64,000 nucleotides of DNA, taken from positions 3,410,001 through 3,474,000 of the forward strand of contig NZ_LR134356.1 in assembly GCF_900637195.1 (NCBI RefSeq), given 5' to 3'. Position 1 is the stretch's first letter. Each line of letters opens with the position of its first letter. The notes beneath the pieces are model-generated. The model saw only the letters and a list, made by a program, of their open reading frames with translations, was not told the DNA's origin and searched no databases. Below are positions 36,301 through 48,300 of the stretch, in pieces. Both the position numbers and the translations under genes were made by a program. Origin of the DNA: Mycolicibacterium aurum (GTDB taxonomy: Bacteria > Actinomycetota > Actinomycetes > Mycobacteriales > Mycobacteriaceae).

Positions 36301-39300
36301 GGCCGCCTATGTGATCCCGGCCACGCCACCCGCCGACGACGCCGAGTTCGTCAGCTCCCTCCACGGTCATCTCGCGGCGACGCTGCCCGCCTACATGGTG
36401 CCGACGCGCTACGGCGTCGTGCCTGAGCTCCCGCTGACCATCAACGGAAAGCTGGACGTGGCAGCGCTTCCCGAGCCGGTCGCCGCGACCAAGGGACCCA
36501 CCCGGGCGCCGCGGAGCGACCACGAGTCGATCCTGCTCGACGTCGTCTCCGCCGTACTCGACATCGACGGCCTCGGCGTCGACGACGACTTCTTCAGCCT
36601 CGGCGGTGACAGCATCTCGTCGATCACCGTCTGCGCCAGAGCGCGCAAGGCGGGTCTGCACATCACGCCCCGGGACATCTTCCGTCGGCGGACCGTCGCC
36701 GCGCTGGCGGCGGTCGCGGACACCGCGGCCTCCGCGCCGGCGCCGGGCGACGACACCGGCACCGGACCGATCGCCCTGACCCCGATGCTGGCCGAGACGT
36801 TGCACGCCCAGACGCCGCTGACCGGTTTCCATCAGTCGATGGTGCTGGCCACGCCCGTCGGCATCAGTGAAACGCAGCTGGCCGAACTGATGGCCGCTCT
36901 GCTCGCCGCGCATCCGATGCTGCGAGCCCGCATCGACATCACCGAGGCCGGCTGGGTCCTGTGGGTGCCCGAAACCAGCGCCGCTGCTTCGGTACTCACC
37001 CGCATCGCCGGCGAGCTGACCGAGGACGACCTCGACACGGCGACCGCCGCCGCGGCCGCGCGCCTGTCCCCCGAGGACGGCGCCATGGTGCACGCCCGGT
37101 GGTACGACCGGCCGGATGCGGCCGGCCAACTGCTGCTCGTCATTCACCACCTGGTGATCGACGGGGTGTCCTGGCGCATCCTCGCCGACGACCTGGCTCG
37201 GGCCTGGTCGGACCTGGCCGCAGGCCGGCAGGTCGAGGTGGAGCAGGTCGCCAGCTCTTTCCGCGCCTGGTCCGATGCGATCACGACGACGGACCGGTTC
37301 GGGACCGAAGCGGATTACTGGAACGACGTGCTGGCCACCCCGGATCCGGATCTGGGCCCGCGACCGCTGGACGCCGAGGTGGACATCGCGAGAACCGTTC
37401 GCAGTCACCGTCTCTCACTACCCGCCCACATCAGCGCCGCCTTGTTGTCACACGTCCCGGCCGCATTCCACGGCGGGGTCAACGACGTTCTGCTGACGGC
37501 GCTGGGCCTGGCCCTGGCGAAGTGGCGTGCCGACCGGGGCCGCTCACAGTCCAGCGCCCTGCTGGTCAACCTCGAAGGGCACGGCCGTGAGGCCGAGCTG
37601 GTGCCAGGGCATCTGGATCTGTCCCGCACGGTCGGCTGGTTCACCTCCATCTACCCGGTGCGTGTCGACCCCGGTCCCCTGCATTGGGAGGACGTGCTCG
37701 CCGCCGGGGCCACGCTCGCCGCCGCGGCGAAGTCGGTCAAGGAGCAGCTACGGGCGGTACCCCACCGCGGCCTCGGCTACGGCGTGCTCCGCCATCTCAG
37801 CGACCCGTCGCCGCTGCAGGGCGCTGCGCCGCAGATCCTGTTCAACTACCTGGGCCGGTTCACCGGCGGTACCGGCCGAGACTGGCAGCCCGTGGGCCGC
37901 ATCGGCGAGCTGCGCGAGAGCGTCGATCCCACCAATCCCGCAGTCGCCCTGGAGATCAACGCGGTCGCCGAGGACGGCCCGGACGGCACCGTGCTGTCGG
38001 CCACGCTGGCCTGGCCCGACGGTCTGCTGGACAGCGCCGACATCGATGACCTCGCCCACCTCTGGCGCGACGCGCTGACCGCACTGACCCGCTGCGAGGC
38101 CCTCAACGGTCACACCCCCTCCGACTTCCCGCTCGTGCGCCTAAGCCAGGCCGACGTGGACGCCTTCGCCCGAGTGGGCCCCGTGGACGACGTCTTGCCG
38201 CTGCTTCCGCTGCAGCAGGGCATGTTCTTCCACAGCGCGTTCGGCGACGGCGTCGACACCTACCGGGTTCAGCAGATCGCGAAGCTGTCCGGACTCATCG
38301 ACACCGCCGCGCTGCGGCGCGCGGTGGGAGCGGTGGTGCGCAGGCATCAGGCGCTGCGGGCAAGTTTCCGTGAGGTCGGCGACGGGTCGCTGGCGCAGGT
38401 GATCTGGCAGGACGCCGAACCGGAGTTCGACGCTGTGGACATCAGCGGGATGTCGGCCGACGGCGCACGCCAGCGGCTCGACGACATTGCCCGCGAACAA
38501 CTGTCGAGACCCTTCGACCTCGCCGAGGCGCCGCTGGTGCGTTACGTGCTGGTCTCACTGAGCGCCACCGAGCACAGCCTGATCCAGACCATGCACCACA
38601 TCGTCGCCGACGGTTGGTCCTATCCGGTGATCTTCGGCGACGTGGTCGCCCACTACAACGACACGGGATCGCCGGCCCCGATCACCACTCTGCACGACCA
38701 TGTCGAGTCGGTGTTCGGCGGCGACCACGACGCCGCCCGGCAGGCGTGGGCCGACGCACTCGACGATGTCGAGCCCACCTTGCTCTACGGTGCGCAGTCC
38801 CGCGGCGCGGGCGAGCACCGCAGCCATGTCCGCCGGTTGTCGCCCGGGCTGACCGCGGGGCTGACCCGCGTGACCCGTGACCAAGGCATCACCGTGTCCA
38901 CCGCACTGCACGGGGCATGGGGACTGCTGCTCGGCCGGCTTCTCGATCGCAGACGTGTGGTCTTCGGTTCGACGGTGTCGGGCCGCGGTGGCGAACTACC
39001 CGGCCTGGATTCGCTTGTCGGACTTCTCATCAACACCATCCCGGTGCCGATGGCGTGGGAGGCGCACACACCCATCGGGACCGTCTTCGCCGACCTGCAG
39101 GACCAGCAGAGCGCACTGCTGGACGCACAGCACCTCGGCCTCGCCGAACTGGCCCGCCTGTGCGGCGTGCGGGAGTTGTTCGACACGATGGTCGTGGTCG
39201 AGAACTTCCCTGCCACCGGCACGACCGCCGGCGACAACGCCCTTGTCTTCGGTGGATTCACCGGCACGGACTCACCGCACTACCCGGTGTCGTTCGTCGC

Positions 39301-42300
39301 CTACCTCGACGAGCGGCTGACCGTCGAGATCAAGTACGACCACACCGTGCTCAGCGAGACCGAGGCCGGCCGCTACGCCGAACGGATCGAGCAGGTGCTC
39401 ATCACGTTCGTCGAACAGCCCGATACCGCCGTCGGCGTCGTTGATCTGCGGACCGCGGCCGAACGACGGTTCGGCACAGGGCCGACGTCCCGGCCCGGAC
39501 CGGATCTCACCCTCGCCGAGGCCTTCGCGGCCGCCGCACACGGTGACCCGGCCGCCGTGGCGGTGACCGCGGGGTCGACGAGCATGACGTATGCCGAACT
39601 CGACGCCCGGTCCTCGGCTGTCGCCGCGACCCTGACCTCGATGGGTGTCGGCCCGGAATCCCGGGTGGCGGTCGCGCTGCCGAGATCCGCCGACCTCGTC
39701 GTCGGCCTCCTCGGTGTCGTCAAGGCCGGCGGCACCTACGTCCCCCTCGACATCACTTCGCCGGCAGCCCGGACCCACCACATCGTCGGCGATTCCGCGC
39801 CGGTGTGCGTGCTGACCGACAGTCACGATCGCGTGGCGGGCCTGGGCGCTCCCGGCCTGCTGATCTCCGACGCCACCGCGGCTAACCCGGCAGCTCACGT
39901 CCCGCCTGCCGTGCTGCCCGATCACGCCGCCTACGTCATCTACACCTCCGGATCGACAGGGCTGCCCAAGGGCGTCGCGGTCAGTCACCGCAACGTCGCC
40001 GCCCTCTTCGCAGGCACCGCCGAGCTTTTCGACTTCGGAGCCGACGACACGTGGACGATGTTCCACTCCGCCGCGTTCGATTTCTCGGTGTGGGAGCTGT
40101 GGGGTGCACTACTGCACGGCGGGCGGCTGGTTGTCGTCGACACCGCCGACGCGCGCGACCCGGAACGGTTCCTTGCGCTTCTGCAGACCGAACGGGTCAC
40201 CGTGCTCAACCAGACGCCGTCGGCGTTCTACCCACTGATCGAGGCAGATCGTCGGCTGCGGCCCGAGCTGGCACTGCGCTACGTCGTCTTCGGCGGGGAG
40301 GCCCTGGATCCCGGCAGGCTCAGCGCCTGGTACGAGCGCCACGGGGACGGCCCGGGGGCACCGCTGATGGTGAACATGTACGGCATAACCGAGACGTGCG
40401 TCCACGTGTCCCACCGTCCGCTGGCCTCGCAGGACGCAGGCGGCGACGCACGCAGCGTCGTCGGCGGCCCGCTTCCCGGCCTCCGCATTCACCTGCTCGA
40501 TCAGCAGCTCCAGCCGGTTCCTGCCGGCGTCGTCGGCGAGATGTACGTCGCCGGTGGTCAACTCGCGCACGGTTACGTCGGCAAGCCCGAGCTGACCGCG
40601 ACCCGGTTCATCGCCAACCCGTTCGACTCCGCCGGTGAACGCCTGTACCGCAGCGGCGACACCGCGATGTGGACCGACGCCGGGGAGCTGGTCTACGTCG
40701 GCCGATCCGATGACCAGGTCAAGGTGCGCGGTTATCGCATCGAGCTCGGGGAGGTCGAGTCCGCGCTCGCGGCAGTGCAGGGCGTGACCAACGCCGCGGC
40801 AGCCGTGCACGTGGACGAGTCCGGGCGCGCCAGGCTGATCGGCTATCTGGTGGGCGCGGAGACCCTCCACGTCGCGACCGTCCGCGGGGCGCTCACCGAG
40901 ACCCTGCCGGACTACATGGTGCCGACGGCGTTCGTCACTCTTGACGCGCTGCCGCTGACGGCCAACGGCAAACTCGACCGGACCAAGCTGCCCGAACCCG
41001 AGCAGTCTGTTGCCGAAACCCCCTCTGCGGCAAAAGACGACGATGCAGCAACACAGATCGCATCCCTGTGCGCCGAGATCCTGCGCGTACCCGTCGGTGT
41101 CGACGACGACTTCTTCACCATGGGCGGCGACAGCATCGTCGCGATCCAGCTGGTGAACCGGGCCCGCCGGGCCGGCCTGCAGCTCACCCCACAGCAGGTG
41201 TTCGTGGCCAGGACCCCGTCGGCGCTCGCCGAGGTCGCAGTGGCTCACGGTGCCACCCCGGCACCCGCCACGCACGACCCCGGGGCAGAGCCCGGCGAGG
41301 TGCCGCCGACGCCGATCGTGTTGCGGCTCAGCGAACTCGGCGGCCGGATAGATCGATTCAATCAGGCCGAACTGGTGTTGACACCCGCCGGACTGCAGCT
41401 GGAGCACCTCGACGCCGCGCTCGCCGCGGTCGTGCACCGGCACGACGCGCTGCGGCTGCGGCTACTGCGTCCGGTGCCGACGCTGTGGTCGCTGGAAACC
41501 ACATCGGAGCGACCGGTCACGGTATCCCGCGTGGACGCCGCCGAATTCACCGACGACGACCTCGCCGAGGCGATCGCCACCCGGTCCGACTCGGCGACCG
41601 ATCTGCTCGACCCCGAGTCGGGCCGCATGGTGGCGGCCGTCTGGTTCGACCGCGGGGCAGCCAGGCAGGGCAGATTGCTGCTGATCGTGCACCACCTCGC
41701 CATCGACGCGGTGTCGTGGCGTGTCCTGATCGACGATCTCGCCGACGCCTGCCAACAGGTCCAGGCCGGTGGCCGGCCCACGCTCGCGGCGGTACCGACG
41801 TCGTACCGGTCCTACGCCCGGGCGGTCAACGAGAACGCGCAACAGGCAGCCCGGCTGGCCGAATTCGAGCACTGGACAGGCACGCTCGCGCCAGGCGGAG
41901 AACTCGATCCGCACGCGGCCTCCGTCGGCCTGACGATCGGCGCCACCCGCGACCACGAGATCGTCCTCTCGGCCGAGGACACCGTGCCTCTACTGACCAC
42001 GGTTCCCGCGATGGCCACCGCGGACGTGACCGAGACGCTGGTGACCGCACTGCACCAGGCCGTGATTCGGTGGCGCGCCGCCCGCGGCGGCACAGCGGAC
42101 ACTGCTCTGGTCCTCGACCTGGAGCGGCACGGACGCGACCGGTGGGGTGAGCAGTTCGACCTCTCCCGCACCGTCGGCTGGTTCACCGCGATCGCGCCAG
42201 TGCGTCTCGCGGGTGCCTCGGCCACCTCACCAGAGGACTTCGTCGCCGCACTCGCGCGGGTGAAGGAGACGCTGCGCACAGTCCCCGACGGCGGTGTCGG

Positions 42301-45300
42301 GTACGGACAGCTGCGCTACTGCAACCCCCGTACCGCCGCCGCACTCAGCCGGTTGCCCGCACCGCAGTTGCTGTTCAACTATCTCGGCCGGTGGAACTCT
42401 TCCGGCACCGAGGACTGGCAGTCGGCACCCGAGGACGGATGCCTGCGCACCGCACCGGATCCCGACCTCGGGACACCGTATCTACTCGAGATCAACGCGC
42501 ACTGCGACGACACCGCGGACGGGCCGAGGCTGCGGGCCGTGTTCACCTATGCCGACGGCGAGCTGACCCGACAGACCGTCGAGAATCTGGCCGGGCACTG
42601 GGCGGCGGTGCTGCGCGAGATGAGCGGGCTGGCCGGCTCGTCGCCGTCATCGGTGGCGATGCTGACCCCATCCGATCTGCCCCTGGTGTCGCTCACTCAA
42701 CAGCAGGTCGACTCTGTGGTCACCGCCGTCGCCGCGGACGTCGAGACGATCTGGCCGCTGTCCCCGCTTCAGCAGGGTGTCTACTTCCAGGCGCGCTACT
42801 CCCCTGCGGCGGTCTACATCGTCCAGAACGTGTTTGATGTCGCCGAGCCGATCGACGTCGACGCACTGCGCGTCGCCTATTCGGCGGTGATGCACCGTAA
42901 CCCGGTGCTCCGGTCGGCGTTCTGGGCGGACGGGGTTCCCGAGCCGGTTGCCGCGATCGTCACCGACCCGGTGTGTGAACCCGAGGTGATCGACCTGTCC
43001 GAGCACCCCGCGGCCACGATCGCAGAGCGGCTCGAGGAGATCACCTCCGACGACCGGCAGCGCACCTTCGACCTCTCGGCAGCTCCGCTGGCGCGCTTCA
43101 CCGTCATCCGAACCGGGGGGACCGACCGGCTGATCTTCAGCTACCACTTCCTGCTTCTGGACGGGTGGTCGCGCGAACGGTTACTGCATGAGCTGTTCAC
43201 GCACTACGGTGCCGCCCGTGCCGGCCATCGCGCGAATCTGCCTGTGCCGCACGCGGACTTCACCGACTATCTGCGATGGCTGGCCAGCCGTGACACCCGG
43301 ACATCGGCAGACCGTTGGGCCGCAGCACTGTCCGGGATCGCCGCGCCGACCCTGCTGGTCCCGGCCGCGGTCGGCACCGAACCGACGCTGGCCAAGCGGC
43401 TCGACTTCACGCTCTCCGACGAGCAGACCACAGCCCTGACGCAGCAGGCGCGTGACTGCGGGGTCACCCTCAACGCGCTGATCGGCACCGCGCTCGCGCT
43501 GGTCCTCGGTTACGAGACGGGCAGTGACGACGTGATCTTCGGGTCGACCGTGGCGGGCCGCCCCACGGAGATCGACGGTATCGACGACGTGATCGGACTG
43601 TTCCTCAACACGGTGCCGACCCGGGTGCGGCTGCGTCCGGACCGATCCCTGGCCGAGACGATGCGGACCGTGCAATCCGAACGGCTCGAGCTCATGGACC
43701 ACGAGTACCTGGGTCTCGGCGACATCCAGCGGGCGCTGACCGGTTCGGATGCGCCGGCCGGCGGCGGTCCGCTGTTCGACAGCCTGTACGTGCTGCAGAA
43801 CTTCCTCGACGACGACACCTTCACCGACATGGAGACCGAACACGCGATCGTCGGTCACGATTCCATCGATGCGTCCCACTATCCGCTGACCTGGGTCGCC
43901 TCGCCGGGCCAGCGGCTGTGGGTCAAGCTGGAATACCGGCCCGATGTGGTCGAGCGCGGGTACGCGGCACGGCTGCTGGACCGGCTTCGGCAGGTCCTGC
44001 TGCACATGGGCTCGTCCGACGGCGCCGCGCGGATCGGCGACGCGCCGTTGGCCTCGGCCGACGAACTGGCCACCCTTGCGGCGCTGCACACCGCGGCCGA
44101 CCATCCGCTTCCACCCGCGACCGTCACCGACCTGCTCGCCGAGCGCGCGGGACGGTCTCCGGAGCTGACCGCGCTGGTGTGTGGCGGTGACAGCATCGAC
44201 TACGCCGAGTTGCAGTCCCGCGTGAACCGCCTCGCCTGGATGTTGCGCGACCGCGGGGTCGGGTCGGGATGCATTGTGGCGCTCGCGATTCCCCGCTCGA
44301 TCGATGCAGTGGTTGCATTGTTCGCCGTGCTCCGTGCCGGTGCGGCGTATCTACCGCTTGAGCTGGATTACCCTGACGAACGATTGACGGTGATGCTGCA
44401 GGATGCCGTACCGGTAGCAGTTCTCACGACCACCCCCGTGGCCGGGCGCATCGCCGGGACGTGCCCGAACGATGTGCCGTTCATCGTTCTCGACGACGCC
44501 GAGACGACCGCGAAATGTGCTGCGGCCCGCACAGAATGGGATGGCTTGTCGGCGCACGCCGACGAGCCCGCGTACGTCATCTACACCTCGGGCTCCACCG
44601 GCAAACCGAAGGGCGTGGTCACCGCACACCGCGGACTGACCAACATGCACCTCAACCACCGCGAGTCCATCTTCGCCCCGGCGATCGCCAAGGCCGGTGG
44701 CCGGCGGTTACGGATCGCCCACACGGTGTCGTTCTCCTTCGACATGTCGTGGGAGGAACTGCTGTGGCTGATCGAAGGCCACGAGGTGCACATCTGCGAC
44801 GAGGATCTGCGCCGGGACGCCGAAGCTCTGGTCGCGTACTGCCACACGCATCGGGTGGACGTCATCAACGTCACCCCCACCTACGCGAGCGTGCTGTTCG
44901 ACCAGGGGCTGCTCGAACTCGGCGGGCATCCGCCGGTGCTGGTACTGCTCGGCGGTGAGGCGGTATCCACCACGGTGTGGAATCGGCTGCGCGACAGTGA
45001 CACCAGCTACGGCTACAACCTCTACGGCCCCACCGAGTACACCATCAACACCCTCGGGGGCGGCACCGACGACAGTGCCACTCCGACGGTCGGCAGGCCG
45101 ATCTGGAACACCCGCGCCCACATCCTCGACGGGTGGTTGCGACCCGTCCCCGACGGCACCCCCGGTGAGCTCTACATCGCGGGCGCCGGCCTGGCCCAGG
45201 GCTACCTCGGCAGGCCCGGTATGACCGCTGACAGGTTCGTTGCCGATCCGTTCGGCACGCAGGACTCCGGATTCGACTCGCGGATGTATCGCACGGGTGA

Positions 45301-48300
45301 CGTGGTGATTCGTCGGCCGGACGGCAATCTCGACTTCCTCGGCCGCTCAGACGACCAGGTGAAGATCCGCGGCTATCGCGTCGAACTGGGCGACATCGAG
45401 TCTGCGCTCAGCGCGCATCCGGCCGTCGCGCAGGCGGCGGTCATCGCCCGACCGGATCCGAACATCGCAGGCGCCCACCGACTCGTCGGCTTCGTCGTAC
45501 CGGCCGAACCGGACACCTCGGACCTCGGTGAGCGGCTGCGCCGCCATCTCAAGGATGTACTGCCCGGGTACATGGTGCCGTCGGCCCTGGGGTTTCTCGA
45601 CCGGCTGCCGTTGACCGACAACGGCAAGCTCGACGTGCGGGCCCTGCCCGATGTGCACACCGCCGACGCGCCCGACTCCGGGCGACCACCGGAATCGGCC
45701 ACCGAACGCACGGTCTGCGGGCTGTTCAGCGACATCCTCGGCACCCGGGTCACCGGCGTCGACGCTGATTTCTTTGCCCTCGGCGGACATTCGCTCTCCA
45801 GCATCAAGCTGATCAACGGGATCAGGGACACCCTTGGCGCCACCCTGTCGTTGCGTGACGTGTTCGACAACCCCACGGTGGCGCAGCTGGCGGCCCTCGT
45901 CGCGGGCCTGTCCGACAGTACGCAGCGTCCGCCGCTGGTGGCCGCACCGCGACCCGATCCGCTGCCGGTGTCGGCGGCTCAGGAGCGCATGCTGATCGTC
46001 GACCGCTTCGGCGGGACCGGGCTGGCCTACAACTACCCGCTGGCGTTCACGGTGCACGGCGCACTGGACATCCAGGCACTGACCGAAGCACTCCGAGACC
46101 TCGCCGACCGCCACGAGGTCCTGCGCACGGTCTTCGACGAGCACGACGGCGGCTTCGCGCAGCGGGTCCTGCCGACCGGAACCGAGGTTCCCGTCCACGT
46201 GGTCGACTGCGACGCGGCGGATCTCGACGGCCGCATCGCCGCCGCCGTCCAGCACACGTTCGATCTGCAGTCGGAGATCCCCCTGCGCGTCAGGGTGTTA
46301 CGGCACGGCGACACCGACCACACGGTCGTCCTGCTGCTGCATCACATCGCCACCGACGAATGGTCGGACGCGCCGTTGTTGCGCGATCTCGACAGTGCCT
46401 ATCGGGCACGGCGTGACGGCGGTGTCGCCACCCTGACGGCGCTGCCCGTGCAGTACGCCGACTACACCCTGTGGCAGCGAGAGCTGCTGTCCGGCCTCGA
46501 GGACACAGCGCTCACGTTCTGGCGCACGACCCTCGCGGAGGCACCTGACGAGCTGGCGCTGCCCACCGATCGCGTCCGTCCCGGCGCCCCCAGCGGATCC
46601 GGCGGCACCCTGCACCACGCGATCGGCTCCGACACCGCGGCGGCCCTGCGCACGCTGGCGCGCGACCGTCAGACGAGCATGCTCATGGTGCTGCACGCGG
46701 CGACGGCGGCGCTGCTGCACCGGCTGGGCGCGGGAACCGACATCGTGGTGGGGACGCCGGTCGCGGGCCGCGACGAGGCGGTGCTCGGCGATGTCATCGG
46801 ATTGTTCGTCAACACCGTGGTCCTGCGGGTCGACGCCTCGGGCAACCCGGCATTCGGCGAGTTGCTGTCCCGGGTCCGTGGCGCCGACCTCGCCGCGTTC
46901 GCCCACGCCGACGTGCCGTTCGAACGCGTGGTGGACGCGCTCAGTCCACCCCGGATGCCGGGGCGCAACCCGCTGTTCAACGTCTTCATCGGGTATCACC
47001 GCAGCGACGGCGAGGACCCCTCGATGTTCGGCTACCCGACGCGATGGTGCGAACCGCCGATCCATTCCGCCATGTTCGATCTCGGCTTCACCCTCATCGA
47101 GGACAGCGACGGGCTGAGCGTCATGGCCGAGTACAGCGCCGACCTGTTCGACGAATCCTCCGTGCGCATCCTCACCGAGCGCCTGGCCGCCGTGTTCGAC
47201 GCGGCGGCCGCCGATCCCACGGTGCGGGTGGGCCGTGTGGCCATCACCACCGGGGCCGAACGGATCTCGTCGGTCACCGATCGCAACGCCACAGATCACG
47301 ACGTCGAGGACGTTCCACTGGGTTCGTTGGTGTCGGCGCAAGCGGCGCGCACCCCGGACGGACTCGCGGTCGTCTTCGAGGCCGAGAGCCTCACCTACGT
47401 CGAACTGGACGCGTGGTCGGACAGGCTGGCGGCGTCACTCGCCGGTCGCGCGGCGGCACCGGGAGCCATCGTCGGGGTGCGCCTGCCGCGGTCGGTGGAA
47501 CTGGTGGTGGCCACGGTCGCCGTCGCCAAGACCGGGGCGGCGTTCCTTCCCCTCGATCCCGACTACCCGGCGGACCGCCTGCGGCACATGATCACCGATG
47601 CCGACCCCGTGACGGTGATCGACGACGTCGCGGCGATCCGGGCCGCCCGCTCCGGCGTGCCGCCGGCGCCGCTGCCCCCCGTCGACACGGCCTCGTGGGC
47701 ATACGTGCTCTACACGTCGGGTTCCACCGGAACGCCCAAGGGCGTCGCGGTGCCGCACGCCGGAATCGTCAACCGCATCGCCTGGCTGCAGCACGCGTAC
47801 CCGCTCGACGGCACCGACCGGATGCTGGTCAAGACACCCATAAGCTTCGACACGTCGGTGTGGGAACTGTTCTGGCCGTTGGCCGCCGGCGCGACGCTCG
47901 TGATCGCGCGACCCGACGGGCACCGCGACCCGGCCTACCTGGCCGAGACCATCAGGCGGCAGCAGGTGACCGCGGTCGACTTCGTCCCGTCGATGCTCGA
48001 CCTGTTCCTCGACGAGCCCGCCGCGGCCGGGTGCACGTCGCTGACCCGCGTCACCGTCGGCGGCGAGGCCCTCGGCGCCGAGGTCGCCCACGACTTCGCC
48101 CGCACCTACCCCGGTGTCCCGCTGCACAACCTGTACGGCCCCACCGAAGCGTCGGTCGATGTGCTCGGCTGGACCGCCGACGGTGACACCGTGTCACTGG
48201 GGACCCCGGGATGGAACGTGGCCGCCTATGTGCTCGACGAGTACCTGCAACCCGTCCCCGACAACACCCCCGGTGAGCTCTACCTTGCAGGTGTGCAACT

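Noticed and set aside
35228..37408. 726-residue open frame on the minus strand inside the NRPS gene
   Set aside because: Same reason: antisense to module 3 with no recognisable fold and no ribosome site.
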